From Volvox africanus (lineage: Eukaryota > Chlorophyta > Chlorophyceae > Chlamydomonadales > Volvocaceae), in the NCBI GenBank assembly GCA_030268105.1, contig BSDZ01000008.1:744001-808000 (forward strand): a DNA stretch of 64,000 bases. The letters run 5' to 3'. A program made the translations under genes and the position numbers. The notes beneath the pieces are model-generated. The model was not told the origin of the DNA. It did no database searches and was given only the letters and a program-made list of their open reading frames with translations. Below, piece after piece: positions 53,101-64,000 of this stretch. Numbering within the stretch: position 1 is the first letter of the stretch; every line of letters begins with the position of its first letter.

Positions 53101-56100
53101 TTGGGGGAGCTCTAACAAAAGAATGTCCTACTACGGTATAGTTCATGTATCAAATATATTGCCAGTACTTAGCTTGCTAGTTTTGTGTTACATTCGATTC
53201 TACACGAAGCTTTGAACTACGTGACTTAGTTAAAAAACTCAAACTTGCCTTTCCTTTTAGATCTATTTTTATGCTCTCTATTTGTTCTATTACAGTACCG
53301 GCCTTAGCTCCTTGCTAAGTAAGTAGCCAGTGGCTACACCCTCTATGTGCAAATATAGAGGCTAAGGGTTGCATGCCCTAGTGCGACTGTGACACGGTCA
53401 CTGGTAGACTCAGTTGAGTTCGGTTTCACTGGTTGATCATATGTAATTCCTTAATACATATCCACGTTTTCTCTTCCTTAGAGATTACGGCTCTTTATGG
53501 AGGCTTTCCGTACTGAGCTCAGAGTACCTATGCTCTGCTCTTCCTATCAACCGGTAGTTATCACTACCACTAGTTTGGGGTGATACAACACTATTTGAAA
53601 GCAGCAGGGTAGCTATTCCTTCTGCTGAAATTATATTCCTGATTGATCTTTTCTTCTCCAATTCTGGAAAACAGCAATTAATTTCTGTGCTAAAGATTCA
53701 GTATCAACAATTTTTTGAGGTTTAGCATGAGAATGGGGATGAACGTTATTTGATAATTTAGTAAAAGCTCCACCAAAATTGACTCCGATTCTATTCTTGC
53801 CTGTAAATATGTACCATCAACCCAGAAGTACACTCTATTCTTAAGCTCTGTAATGATCTGCATCCAAAATTTATATTTGACCTCAATAAATTTATATTAA
53901 CATTTTTGAAGGGGCCCTAGATCCACATACTAAAAGTTATAGAGGATTTTCGCAGTGGGCTACAAATAATACAGATTGTTCAAAAACAAAACAGCCATGT
54001 TCTGCACTAGAGGTATTAGATGTGAAAACTGTACGGCTAACATGTAAGCTCTTGGTTATAATGACGTGTATCATCTTAAAAGAGGGATTCTGCAATATTT
54101 TGGAAGATACCAAAAATAAAAATGCTACCTGGAAAGGAGATTGTTTTGTATTTGATGATAGAGAAGCTGATTTAAACTTCAGTTTATCTTTAATACTCAC
54201 GGTGAAATAGCAAGAATGCAAATTACAGGCGGTAATTTGTGTAAATGCTTATACTCTGCTTTATTTAAGAACAACTCAATAGATGATGCACACATAACAG
54301 GTAGAGAAGAAGCTGAATCTATTTGGAAAAAATTATCTTGGCTAATTCTATTATCTATCCTAAGACTCTGTTATCAAACGGGGAATGCGGATCGCCCAGA
54401 TGGTAGTTGCTTGAGCATGTTATTTTAGAGGAAGTACAATCGTTAAGAGGATACATTGCGGGGAGCTTAAGGCTTTGGTTCAACCGGGTATTGATATTTA
54501 CTATGTAAAATGTATGATGACTTTACAGGACACCATAATACCCCCTGAAATTAGAATTATTAGAGGTAATGATGATCTTATCAAAATTACTCTTTCTGCT
54601 TTTTTAGGGTTTACTGTTATGAATCTGTTTCCAACTTTTATCCAGAGGGCCTTGATCCATTTTGGGTTTCCTTTTAAAAATTTTACTATTTCATGAAAAG
54701 TGGTTTTGGACAGAAAAATCATATGTTGCCCTAAGTTTGCCAATATTGTGTATAGCCATTGAATAACTGCTAACTTGTAACTTTGATTTGTCAAAAATAG
54801 GCCAGCTAGATATAAAAGGGACATCGTCAGATGGCAGGGGCAGGGGAAGCGGCAGCAGCAGCAGTAGCAAAGTACCCGCCTTTAAAGCACTATAGCAAAC
54901 GGATTCGCGCGTTAAGGTTTCGTTAGCTAGCGTGTGGTGCGTTAGAGTTCGTGTATGCCTAAAGCACATCTAACACAATTGGGTAGAAAGTTGACTTAAC
55001 ATCCGTTTTACTGCGTCACTTTCAATACTGTTAACATCAAAACAATATTCATAATGAATGTAATTCTCCATGCATTTCTGGTCGTGTTTTTTCATGCTGG
55101 ACAAACTTGATTTCCAGTTGCCTCTACCGCACTCCTAACGCAATTAAACACAATGCGTAGGCGTAACGCAAGCGGCGTGCGTACACCTTGCGTACAGTGC
55201 GTTATAGTAACACACTAAACGGACTGTACGCAAGGTGTACTTAACGCACAGTAACGCACATATATGTACATATATATATTTATATATCTATATATTTTAT
55301 ACGCGTGTGTGTGTGTGTACTTTTAGTCGCATTCTTCTTGCTAGCTTTAACTAGACCGTTTCTAATTGGTGGTACCACATGACTTCAAAGACAAAAAAAA
55401 CTTAACGAGCGAACATCACAGCACCATCGTCCTATAGTAGGCGTAGCGATGGTAAGGACTCTGTTACGACATACAGTTACATAGCCACCCAAACCGTTTA
55501 CTGTGTGCCTTTGTTCCTCCGATTCAAGCCTTCTGTCTTCGCGTTCGTTCGGGGTCACTCACCCTACCATGAGTGACATAGTTTCCGCCCTCTTTGCACT
55601 GAGCCTGCTGCGGGCGCGTCCCCTCCCTTCTCTTTGGGCAAGGCAGAATGTTCTTTGTCCTGGGGCGCAATTGTTCCCAATTTTCTCCATTCCGTTTGCC
55701 TAGATAGAGCTGGTCTTCGATTTGGGAATCAAATGGGATTCGGCCTCGCCAGGATTCCTAGCAGACGGCGTGGTCGCAGTGGTTAAGACGGCGTGGTGTA
55801 CATGAAGTCCTGTAAGGTTCGATTATGCCTCGTTATTTCTCCAGGAGCTTGCCGGAAAAATTGATGTAATAATCCAATTTATTTCTCTTCTTATAAGTCG
55901 TCGTTCATAAGACAACACAAGAAAGGAACGTTTCGCGAAAACGTACGTCTACTTTATTTAAAAGTCATTATCATGAATCACAAAATCATAAAAAATTATA
56001 AATGATTTGTTATTACATAATTATGGCCCGCGAAGGTCAAGGAAGTTGGCCAGGTGCAAAAATCGACGAAATCAAATCTAAGTAGCACGGGTAGAAATAA

Positions 56101-59100
56101 AAAGATATAAGCTAGTATGCCAATCGTCGATATAAGTCATAATGATTTGTATCTTACCTCAGGTTGTTTTTACTGTTCATTATTGTCTTTATTTGCTTAC
56201 GAGGTGGTGGCGGAGGAAGATACGTAAGATGACGAAGAGGATTATGAGGACTGCCAGTTATGAGGGTACAGGATTTCGATGCCAAGAGTTCGTGGATGAA
56301 TGCTTAAAACTCAATTAGATTTCTTGTGATTGTAAAAGGTGAAACGCACGGAAAAATGCCATCATCCAGAGCACCACGGCCGCAACCTGGGAGGTCAGCC
56401 GCTGGCCAGAAGAAACAGGTATACTTGTAGTGTCGGTATGATAAGCAGCACTACTGAACGCGAGACATTGTTCATGGATACCAGCACCTAATTTGCTAAG
56501 TACTAAATTGTTGTCTAAACTTGTCGGGACATGCAAGAGGACGACCGGAGCTACATCGTAGGATAATGACATGCAAGAAGATAGGAATGGCGTTTAGATA
56601 AAAAAATGTATTATGAAGGTAGCGATGTATAGGTAACTGATAAATGTAGCATTTCAGATTGACGTGCGGTGCAAGTGGGTGCATGTGCATGGGTAATGTT
56701 AAAAAAACAGGGATTTCCAATTAATTTTTTCAATAAGATACATCTGCAAACATCATTAATTCGTTTTATAAATGTAGCGATTGACAGGTTGTATTATGTT
56801 GGAGGACAACTGCGACGTTTTGACAGTTACAAAAGGAAGGGGCTGCGGCGTCCCGGTTTTGGCATCCCGGAGTATGGGCTTTATACTAAGCAGGCGACAG
56901 CAAGCTTGCTTAAGAGACATTGTCGGCGGTTAAGGCATCTGGAAAAAGACGAGCGTGGTTTATGGACAGGACACATTTGCAAACGTCCAGCACAGGTTGT
57001 GTTTAACCAATCGGAAATAAAATGTCTTGATTTCATACAAAATACAAATGAATACTATGATTGATCAAAGAGAGTTATGCCTGGAAACAGGTTTATGGCC
57101 TCGCTTAAATAAATCTGGGCCGCGGTCTGGGGCCAATATTGATCCGGGCTTATATATGAGGCTTATGGGGTTGGGGCTTATGGACCTTTAAGTGGCGGTC
57201 TGGCTCTACAGCTCTATTGGCCTGTTGGCCCGTCGGCCCTACGGCGCGCCTTGCCCTCAGCCCTATGGCGCCCGTTGCCTGGGCCCCATGGCCCAGGGGC
57301 GCCCAGGGCCCTGCGCCCGGGACACCTCTCCGGACCTCGGCGGGGCCGGCCCCAGGGCCCCGGGCACGTAATGAGCCCGAGATTTGGGGCCTGTTTCGGC
57401 CAGGCCCTGGGCGGCCACGGGTGCCTGCGGCTGGGGCGCCGTAGGAGCACCACGGTGCTTGCCGTGAAAGGGCGCAAAACGCCGATGGGCCCAAATGACG
57501 CATGTTTTACTTATGGCCCCTAGGAGGGTTACACATGTATACTTGCAGCTTTGTAGTTGCAGCCGCAGGGGCTGGAGAGGGCACTGTGGCAGGAGCATTC
57601 TCAGGAAGGAAGGCGGGTAGAGGTACGTAGTGGCGGTGTGAGATTTTTAGGGTTAGGTTTCAGAGTGTAGGATCGGCAGCAGGTGGTGGAGCCAGCGGGA
57701 TGGGTGTGGATCCACAGTGCCAGTTAGCGTTTGTCTTCTACCTTGGTGGAATGATCCATCAGGTCGACGACGTGGCGGAAAGGACCCAGCGGCGCTATTT
57801 TGGTGGCTGGTGATTCAATGGTTCGGTAGAACCAGCAGCTGTCATCATGTTATTCCCGTACGCACCCGTACTTTACGCTATTTCCTGATGCGGTTTTTGG
57901 TTTATCTGCTTGGTTATTAGGAAGCTGTCTATCCTTGTTTTTTTAAGGGTTTAGGGTTTTAGTTGGGTTAGTTGGATTAGTTGGGTTTAGTAGGGCGTTA
58001 GTTGGCGTTAGATTGCGTTAGGCTTGCGTTAGAGGCACCTAACGCGAGCTAACGCACGAATCTGTTGTTGTAGTGAAGGTTAGTATTTGAAAACCATACA
58101 TATAGTCCAGGGGTGATGACGATATAAACGATGGTCGGGTTGGAAATAGGGATCATGGCCAAAACCGGAGTCTGCGAATGTACGGCGCGGGGAAATGTAT
58201 GCTGGCATTACTCGGGAGGATTCGTACTTACGGGGCTTGGCATTCGGGTGGGGATGTGGTCTCACTTGCTGGTACGCTCCTCCGCCACCGCTACTACTGC
58301 TGCCACCGCCGCCACTGCCGCCAACTGTGCCGCTGCTACTGCCGTATGTCGCAACGGCTAGATCCAGCCAGGACCTCGGTTTCAGTTGCGCCTTCCGGTT
58401 TATCCCGGAAAAATGCCCTCCAGCCTCTAAGACACTGCGGACAACCGCTAAAGCCGCTCGCGTCTCCGCCGCAACCAAGTCCATCTCCTCCGCTGCCGTC
58501 ACGGCAGCCGCCACGCTTCCGCCGCCATCAGCACCGCCGCCGCCGCCGGACTCCCTCAATGATGCCCCATGCGCCGGTAGCGATGACGTCATCAACGATG
58601 CGGACATGGCGACCGAACCGTCGCCGCCACCATTGATACTGCTGGGACCAGTGGCATCGGCACCGCCAGTTGTCGCCGCTTCCGCAGTCTTGGTAGGTGT
58701 CATTTGAAGCAGCCGGCGGGTGACGTCCAAGAGCTCCTGTCGCTCATCCGTTGATCCGCAGTGGTGATGGGCAGAGCCGGAAGGTAAACGTCACGTCTAT
58801 AAAGGACTTATTTATACGATCCAACGTTTTAAATAATTGCCGTACGTTTTAAACATAGGAATGTCATTTCCTACTTGACATTCTAGGAAATGATGACCCA
58901 GGGGTTAGTGAACAATGGTCCTTCCCACGCATGCATCATCTAATGCGTGAGTCATCCACCTCTTCGCGGCACCGACCTGCAGCTGCGACGCGCTCTTCAA
59001 CTTTGCCTGGCGTCCAGGTCCCGGTCGTTTTCCAGGATCCGCGTGCCGTTCGTACAGGTCCAGGAAGGCTGGCTATGGACACAGGTTGAGGAGCCATGTA

Positions 59101-62100
59101 TGTACGGGAAGGAGCCTTTGTCGTACCATTCATCTCAAGTGATCGACAGGGGATGGAAACGCACTATTCTCAAAGGAAATGTCAATTAAAATCATAATGA
59201 AATACTATCTGTCAAATATTTTAAGAGTTCACATGCATATATAGTTAAGGGAGAGCAAAATATTTTCCTATGTTGACTGGGCTGTATTGTGAAATGCATG
59301 ATCGATCCTCACACTCTTTGCCAAGCTTCCATCTTAAATCGTACACAAGCTGCAGATTAATGGTGATAAGAATAAGATGACCAAATATTTCGCATGTACA
59401 TACATGGTGTACGACGACTTTGACTTTCTGCTTGGGTGTACGGTCTCCATGCCGTACCACCACCAACACGCAGCGCAGTTCTTCACCCGGCAGGCCCCAG
59501 CCGGCCGCAGTGGCGGCCGTCGGTGTCCCTGGAGTGGTGGGTGAGCCCGGTACGCCCGCGATAGCACTGTCAAGCTGCCGTGCAGCCGCCGCTGCTGCTG
59601 GAAAAAATGTATCCTGCAATTCATAAAACTGACTTCCTGATATAAAAACATCTATCTGCATACACACGCATATACAAATATACAAATATACATATGTTGT
59701 TCGACTGGGTCATGCGGGGCCCCCGGTGCTTGTCCTTTTAGGGCAAAAAGTTGTCATTTGCAGCAAACGTCAGCTCGTCCATGATACAAGGGGTGTGGAC
59801 GTCATCATCTGCATACGACAAAGTCGCACTCATACAGTGCAACACCCAAATACACATACAATTAATTTTACATGAACCCATAAATGCACTATATAAATAC
59901 CCAACATACATACATTATATTTATGTGCAGATATTTAAAAACATTTTATTGGTCATAACATAAATTAACGCTATACTATCCAATCATTAGAAGCGGCGAT
60001 CAGCGGCACTCATCACTTATCATATACATAATAACATATCACTCTACGCAATTAACCCAACGTATTGCACCGGCACGACGCGTTTATCACTGTCTTGCTA
60101 CAAGCTACTGCCGTACCTGCCGTAGCAGGCCATCTGTACCCGCCAAAGAGCAACCCCCTGAAGCCGCCGCCGCCTCCACCGCCGCCTCAGCTGCTGCCAG
60201 TGCCTGTTGCGACTCACGCATCAACCTGACGTACAGATGGTACAGATTATGATATCTGATTTCAAGGTATACATACATATAAAAATATACAGTACTGCGT
60301 ATGCCAAAACGCATTAAGATAAGGCACGCTATGACAAGATGACATCAACCGTAGCAACTGCCAACTGACGGTAGTAGTTGTTAATTACCCCTTGCATAAC
60401 CTCTTTATTCATACATGACATGGGGTTGTTATGACATTTTTAGTACGGTGGTACCTAACGTATTTCGTGTCAAGTAACTATACTTCGCGAACAAACACTT
60501 TTGGAAAATAAATGTTTGTGAAGTCGAAGGAGACGAGGTGTTGTCTCATGCTCTATGAAAGAGCTCGTGAGTTAATGTCAGGATTAGACACCCTAATAAT
60601 CATGATACTACGACAGGCACCTTCACAGGGAGCCAAGTGGTGTGCGACATCCACGACCCCCCTCAGCCAACTGATCACAGCTAGCTCTTATTATACATGA
60701 CGACTCTCGTGCAATGTTACTTCAAAAAAATTTAAGAACCAACCGTTGTTCACTTAAATCGTGTCATATATCTTCAAGGTATATCTAAACATCTATCTAT
60801 CTATATAAACATAATTTATATATACTACGTAAATACTTTTCTATATAAATATATATGTAAGGAGCTTACCCGAAGGTGGGTGCTGGCGGCAGCGCAGGAA
60901 CGAGGTGCAGACGATGCGGAGCGAGAGCTTGCAAGATGATGCTGTACGTACGTAGCCGCAGGATAGATAGAGACAGACGGTAAATATACAGATGCCATGA
61001 GAGGCAGGGCACGAATTTCCTTAGGAACGCGTCTTAATGATTAGGAAACGAAAATTTGGTGAAGGGCGGGCAGCAGCGAGCGAGCAGGCGAGTGAGCAAG
61101 CTGAGCAGTCGTGGGTGGTCATACTCTGATGAGGATGTCCACCTCTACGGTTAGTAACTATTCGGGATGGACTGTGTCTATCTGGACATCTTCCGATCGG
61201 GCCTCAACCTCAACTGGTTGGCGGATATATACTGACACAGTAGGTACAACAGCAGGCAAATAAAGCAGGAGGTAGGAACGCATCGTAGAGATTATTAGAG
61301 ACATGCAGGCAGCACCCAGGATGGAGCTGGAGATTGCGTGGCTGGACAAGCAACGGATTCACTGAAGCCGTTTACAGGTACCTGCCCGTGCTGACGGATA
61401 CATACCGCGCAACCAGCACGTCCTAGCAAAGAACGAGACGAAAGGAGCTGCTGTTGCCGACCGAGCGGCCACCTCTAAAAGACAGAATTGTTTAGAAAAA
61501 AAATTACAATATAATACGATGTGGAAAGTAAAAAAAATCATTAAACAAGAACGAAATTTACCTCCTGAGAATGTCCGCTGCGTCTCCGTAAAACTTGGCG
61601 GAGCTCTTCACGAAGGACCAGCCGTTAACGTCGCACACGTAGCTGCCCCCCCTCTCGCTGAGGGATGGACAGATGGAACAGACAGACAAATGGACGGACG
61701 GACGGACGGAAGAACGAACGGACAAACCGAGATGCAGGTGCACATCCACAATAGAATAAATAACTATAAATATTCAAAATGTATACATATAAAAAAGAAA
61801 ATATAATGAATCGAAATATATATAGAGATATACAGATGTAGATGCATATATAGATATAGACAGGTTTAAGTAAAAATGTTGGCGTACGTAAACGAACAAA
61901 TAGCTAGCATGTATGTATGTATAAGTATGTGACACTGTCGGCGACTTGCCCTTCAAGGACAAGCAAACACCGGAAGCCCTGACCGGGCCGAACCACAGCA
62001 CAGGGGAACACACGTATATGTACACGAATGTATGCCGTATATACTTTAGAATCCTGACGCAGATATCGGTAAGTGATCAATATCCCAGATTTAAGCAGGT

Positions 62101-63714
62101 TGCATGTTGTGCGCCAGGAATAGGTCAAGGGAGCGTGTGTCACTGATATGAAGCTGTATGTCTGGTTTCTCGTGACATCTTCCGATTGGTCTTTTGCTGA
62201 GGGTGGATATTCCAGACACATATTACTATACTAATATACTAATATATTATTACTATACTAATATATCTTAATTATAATATAATGCAATATTATGATACAA
62301 TGTAAAGTTAAACTGTTCTGTTACATGACATGTAATATAATGAATATAATATAATATATTATATTATATTATATTATATTATATTATATTATATTATATT
62401 ATATTATATTATATTATATTATATTATATTATATTATATTATATTATATTATATTATATTATATTATATTATATTATATTATATTATATTATATTATATT
62501 ATATTATATTATATTATATTATATTATATTATATTATATTATATTATATTATATTATATTATATTATATTATATTATATTATATTATATTATATTATATT
62601 ATATTATATTATATTATATTATATTATATTATATTATATTATATTATATTACATTACATTACATTACATTACATTACATTACATTACATTACATTACATT
62701 ACATTACATTACATTACATTACATTATATTATATTATATTATATTATATTATATTATATTATATTATATTATATTATATTATATTATATTATATTATATT
62801 ATATTATATTATATTATATTATATTATATTATATTATATTATATTATATTATATTATATTATATTATATTATATTATATTATATTATATTATATTATATT
62901 ATATTATATTATATTATATTATATTATATTATATTATATTATATTATATTATATTATATTATATATATTACATTATATTATATATATTATATTATATATT
63001 ATGTTATGTTATGTTATGTTTCTTATTTTAAGCCGCCTTTATTCATGCATGATGGCATCCCAGCAGCCGCCAGCCACACACCTTCTCAAGAGGTCGAAGC
63101 CGCACACCTTCTGGCCGAACGCCAGACAGACCATGCGCGCGATCTCCTTCTCCTGCGGACTGAGTAGCACTGGGAAGCGCACCTGAGGGATGTGTGTATG
63201 TGTGTATGTGTGGGGCGGGGGATAGGATATGTAGTAAAAGAGTGCGAATGGGAAGCAACCGATCTATACGCTAATAGTGCACAACGAAGGGGACGGGCAC
63301 AAATAAGTAAAAGATTATATATATAGGGCTTATATAGGGTTTCAGGGTACCCTAATATCCTAAACCCTAGGGCATATGTATGTGTATATATATATATACA
63401 CACATACATACATATATATACATACAATACACACACACACATACATAACAGGTTTGATTGATGTAAGGCTATCGAGTAAAAACGCATTGTGGGCATCTGC
63501 ACATGCATACACAGACAGACAGGCAGACAGGCAGACAGATGGATAATACGGTATAAGGCGCGGAATCGCCAACAGAAACTTACTAATAAGCCGTACAAAC
63601 GCACCTCCTTCCCATCTGCCGTCCTCGCCACGCGGCCATCCACCACCGGGCTCTTCCGCGCTTCTGCGTGGGCGTAGCGTGGACCGACCGTGTACACCTT
63701 GACGTCGGTACCGC
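44145..63714 (-). CDS. VIP1: VIP1/PPIP5K-type inositol pyrophosphate kinase (5' end beyond window)
   Basis: Eighteen exons on the minus strand: 63714-63605, 63182-63082, 61657-61562, 60941-60870, 60225-60117, 59613-59413, 59072-58977, 58736-58266, 52649-52408, 52164-52003, 51326-50508, 50301-49717, 49443-49347, 48953-47808, 47260-46905, 46334-45764, 45045-44963 and 44573-44145. About 1,915 codons are in view. The enzyme phosphorylates InsP6/5-InsP7 with an ATP-grasp kinase domain and also has a histidine-phosphatase-like domain. Seen: [24 protein letters not shown] and [10 protein letters not shown] (kinase end); [19 protein letters not shown] (RHG motif); [106 protein letters not shown]. Large Ala/Gly/Pro-rich insertions (exons 8, 11, 12, 14-16, 18) enlarge it well beyond animal relatives. 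Phases match everywhere except between exons ending 58266 and starting 52649 (0 versus 1), so a small exon or alternative donor is missed in that 5.6-kb intron. The start, the N-terminal part of the kinase domain and the promoter are outside the window. Confidence 0.94.
45242..45402. repeat. (TAGATA)n to (TAGACA)n hexanucleotide repeat
   Basis: About 16 units of TAGATA, then about 10 units of TAGACA with a sharp switch near 45338. It lies in a VIP1 intron. It produces spurious Tyr-Arg-type frames. Confidence 0.95.
46436..46615. repeat. (CCTA)n-rich tract
   Basis: CCTA units broken by CCCACC, partly in a higher-order pattern of about 27-30 bp. It lies in a VIP1 intron. Confidence 0.9.
49218..49340. 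repeat. 18-bp minisatellite next to a VIP1 splice donor
   Basis: Nearly seven units of CCCGTGCCCGTGCAAGTG (+ strand). On the gene strand it begins a few bases after the donor of the exon ending at 49347. Confidence 0.95.
52951..53060 (-). repeat. 100-bp dispersed repeat family 2, copy 4
   Basis: Its reverse complement starts GTTGTATCTCTTTGTGTTAA, contains GATGGGAAGATGTCC and ends CCTCAGGATACTATACT. It lies in the large VIP1 intron. Confidence 0.8.
53631..53797 (-). pseudogene. Unidentified bacterial-looking frame in the VIP1 intron
   Basis: A minus-strand frame contains [16 protein letters not shown] and [14 protein letters not shown], ending at TAA 53631-53633. AT-rich codon use and composition are unlike the algal genes. 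I do not recognise the family. Confidence 0.35.
53782..53866 (-). pseudogene. IS256/Mutator-type transposase fragment (tentative)
   Basis: The frame reads [20 protein letters not shown]. Bacterial IS256-family transposases have a catalytic-Asp block of the form V-Y-x-W-x-D-G-x-(Y/H)-x-x-x-R, which this fits. It is only about 28 codons long. Confidence 0.45.
53914..54169 (+). pseudogene. trhO: Bacterial UPF0176 / TrhO (rhodanese-like tRNA hydroxylation) gene remnant
   Basis: Three overlapping frames together follow the central part of Trh[15 protein letters not shown], then [34 protein letters not shown], then [15 protein letters not shown]. The family signature is M(Y/F)CTGGIRCEK, LEGGI..YL and W.GECFVFD.R; the catalytic Cys of FCTRGIRC is still present. 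Two in-frame stops (at about 54043 and 54118) and two frameshifts break it. AT-rich, it lies in the 5.6-kb VIP1 intron on the opposite strand to VIP1. It is non-functional and most likely of bacterial endosymbiont origin. Confidence 0.75.
54170..55180. other. AT-rich intron DNA of unknown origin
   Basis: Frames at 54216-54428 (+) and 54501-54824 (-) are open, with AT-rich codon use like the adjoining trhO remnant, and may be more bacterial debris. I recognise no family. GCGTTA-type hexamers appear near 54910-54950. Confidence 0.35.
55181..55240. repeat. Perfect 18-bp inverted repeat flanked by TAACGC/GCGTTA hexamers
   Basis: The arms GTACACCTTGCGTACAGT (55181-55198) and its exact complement (55223-55240) enclose 24 nt. 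Similar TAACGC/GCGTTA clusters lie at 54900-54960 and 57985-58055. Confidence 0.85.
55765..55850 (+). mobile_element. tRNA-derived SINE-like or tRNA-pseudogene segment
   Basis: The polymerase III A-box-like TGGTCGCAGTGG (55771-55782) and B-box-like GGTTCGATTAT (55816-55826) are 45 bp apart, as in tRNA genes. The segment GTGGTCGCAGTGGTTAAGAC resembles the D-arm of a Leu/Ser-type tRNA. The acceptor and anticodon stems do not pair well, so it is not a working tRNA. Confidence 0.5.
56669..57064 (+). CDS. Unrecognised reading frame in the large VIP1 intron
   Basis: 131 codons open, no ATG at the head. The latter two thirds ([32 protein letters not shown]) have a mixed, basic composition that looks coding. 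No family is recognised. It may be a fragment of a mobile element. Confidence 0.25.
   Translation: MQVGACAWVMLKKQGFPINFFNKIHLQTSLIRFINVAIDRLYYVGGQLRRFDSYKRKGLRRPGFGIPEYGLYTKQATASLLKRHCRRLRHLEKDERGLWTGHICKRPAQVVFNQSEIKCLDFIQNTNEYYD
57190..57530. other. Abrupt GC-rich block
   Basis: About 340 bp very rich in GGCC/GGGCCC/GCCC with many short palindromes, bordered by AT-rich DNA on both sides. It is open in several frames as a consequence. Its nature is unknown. Confidence 0.5.
59706..59752 (+). mobile_element. LINE/SINE-like 3'-end fragment, short copy
   Basis: Its reverse complement contains AAAAGGACAAGCACCGGGGG as at 35225-35250. It lies next to an AC/AT-rich tract. Confidence 0.4.
61170..61255 (-). 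repeat. 100-bp dispersed repeat family 2, partial copy 5
   Basis: The reverse complement contains AGGCCCGATCGGAAGATGTCC and a diverged TATATCCGCC block. Confidence 0.6.
61928..62015 (-). mobile_element. LINE/SINE-like 3'-end fragment, copy 3
   Basis: It shares CCTTCAAGGACAAGCAAACACC, CCGAACCACAGCACAGGGG and AACACACG blocks with 35205-35300. It borders a GTAT microsatellite at 61908-61925. Confidence 0.55.
62338..63000. repeat. (ATATT)n pentanucleotide satellite with an (ACATT)n core
   Basis: About 660 bp of ATATT units. A central block at 62650-62725 is made of ACATT units. It lies in a VIP1 intron. Confidence 0.97.
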
Positions 63715-64000
63715 CTGTGTATCGATCGATGTACAACACACGAGTTAGTGATTGCTGTAGAACCATGACCATGATTGGGATGTCTAATCCTGACATTAAC
63801 TCTTGAGATCTTTCTTAGAGCATGATACAACAATTGCCAACATAAGGTGTGATTGTACAACATACACATGAGTTGGTTGTACGACACAAGGAATGACCGT
63901 TCGAGCAACACACGGGTTGGTTTACTGCACACCATACGCACGCATTTGCGGGTCGTTGCCCATGTAGCGTGGATGTGAAATTGGAGTCACCCTTTGCTTC
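63715..64000 (-). other. VIP1 intron or upstream exon sequence at the window edge
   Basis: The acceptor of the exon at 63714-63605 needs one base from a preceding exon, so the gene continues upstream. No exon is identified in these 286 bases. Confidence 0.5.

Overview
The window is nuclear DNA of a green alga, most likely a volvocine / Chlamydomonadales species. The four genes I could reconstruct have many small GT-AG introns. Their proteins carry long Ala/Gly/Ser/Pro/Gln-rich insertions typical of this group. A mitochondrial nad5 fragment and chromodomain Ty3/gypsy elements fit the same picture. No bacterial operons, rRNA genes or CRISPR arrays are present. The species assignment is inference.

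Layout. 1-6.3 kb: a possible end of an upstream gene (weak), then mostly intergenic DNA with repeats. 6.3-14.9 kb (+): a CDKL/CDK-like protein kinase with a long disordered tail. 14.9-20.1 kb: intergenic, rich in small dispersed repeats. 20.1-27.6 kb (-): a complete, young Ty3/gypsy chromovirus-type retrotransposon (identical 5-bp target duplications, LTRs differing at one seen site) inserted into an older LINE-like element. 28.5-32.15 kb (+): a second, broken gypsy element. 33.2-38.6 kb (-): agmatine deiminase, 7 exons. 39.3-43.15 kb (+): RNA 3'-terminal phosphate cyclase, 9 exons, divergent from the deiminase. 44.1 kb to the window end (-): a VIP1/PPIP5K-type diphosphoinositol-pentakisphosphate kinase, 18 exons seen, its 5' end outside the window. 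Exon phases join exactly in the deiminase, the cyclase and the kinase, and in all but one VIP1 junction.

The most unusual signals are these. (1) Both gypsy elements have gag and pol in one frame separated by a single UAG. In both, the UAG is followed by a 7-nt spacer and a 7-bp stem with an 18-nt loop. The stem shows a compensatory pair change and the residues after the stop are conserved, which points to programmed stop-codon readthrough. (2) Two introns hold debris that looks bacterial: dnaB plus IS66 tnpB at 7.2-7.5 kb, and a UPF0176/trhO gene plus an IS256-like fragment at 53.6-54.2 kb. Together they suggest insertion of DNA from a Rickettsiales-like endosymbiont. (3) A ~100-bp repeat that can fold like a cloverleaf occurs five times in the first 18 kb, always in the same orientation. 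(4) A nad5 fragment sits in an intron of the cyclase gene.

The kinase (a family often tied to flagellar length control), the inositol pyrophosphate kinase, the polyamine enzyme and the RNA cyclase show no sign of forming one pathway. Only the deiminase/cyclase pair shares a promoter region.
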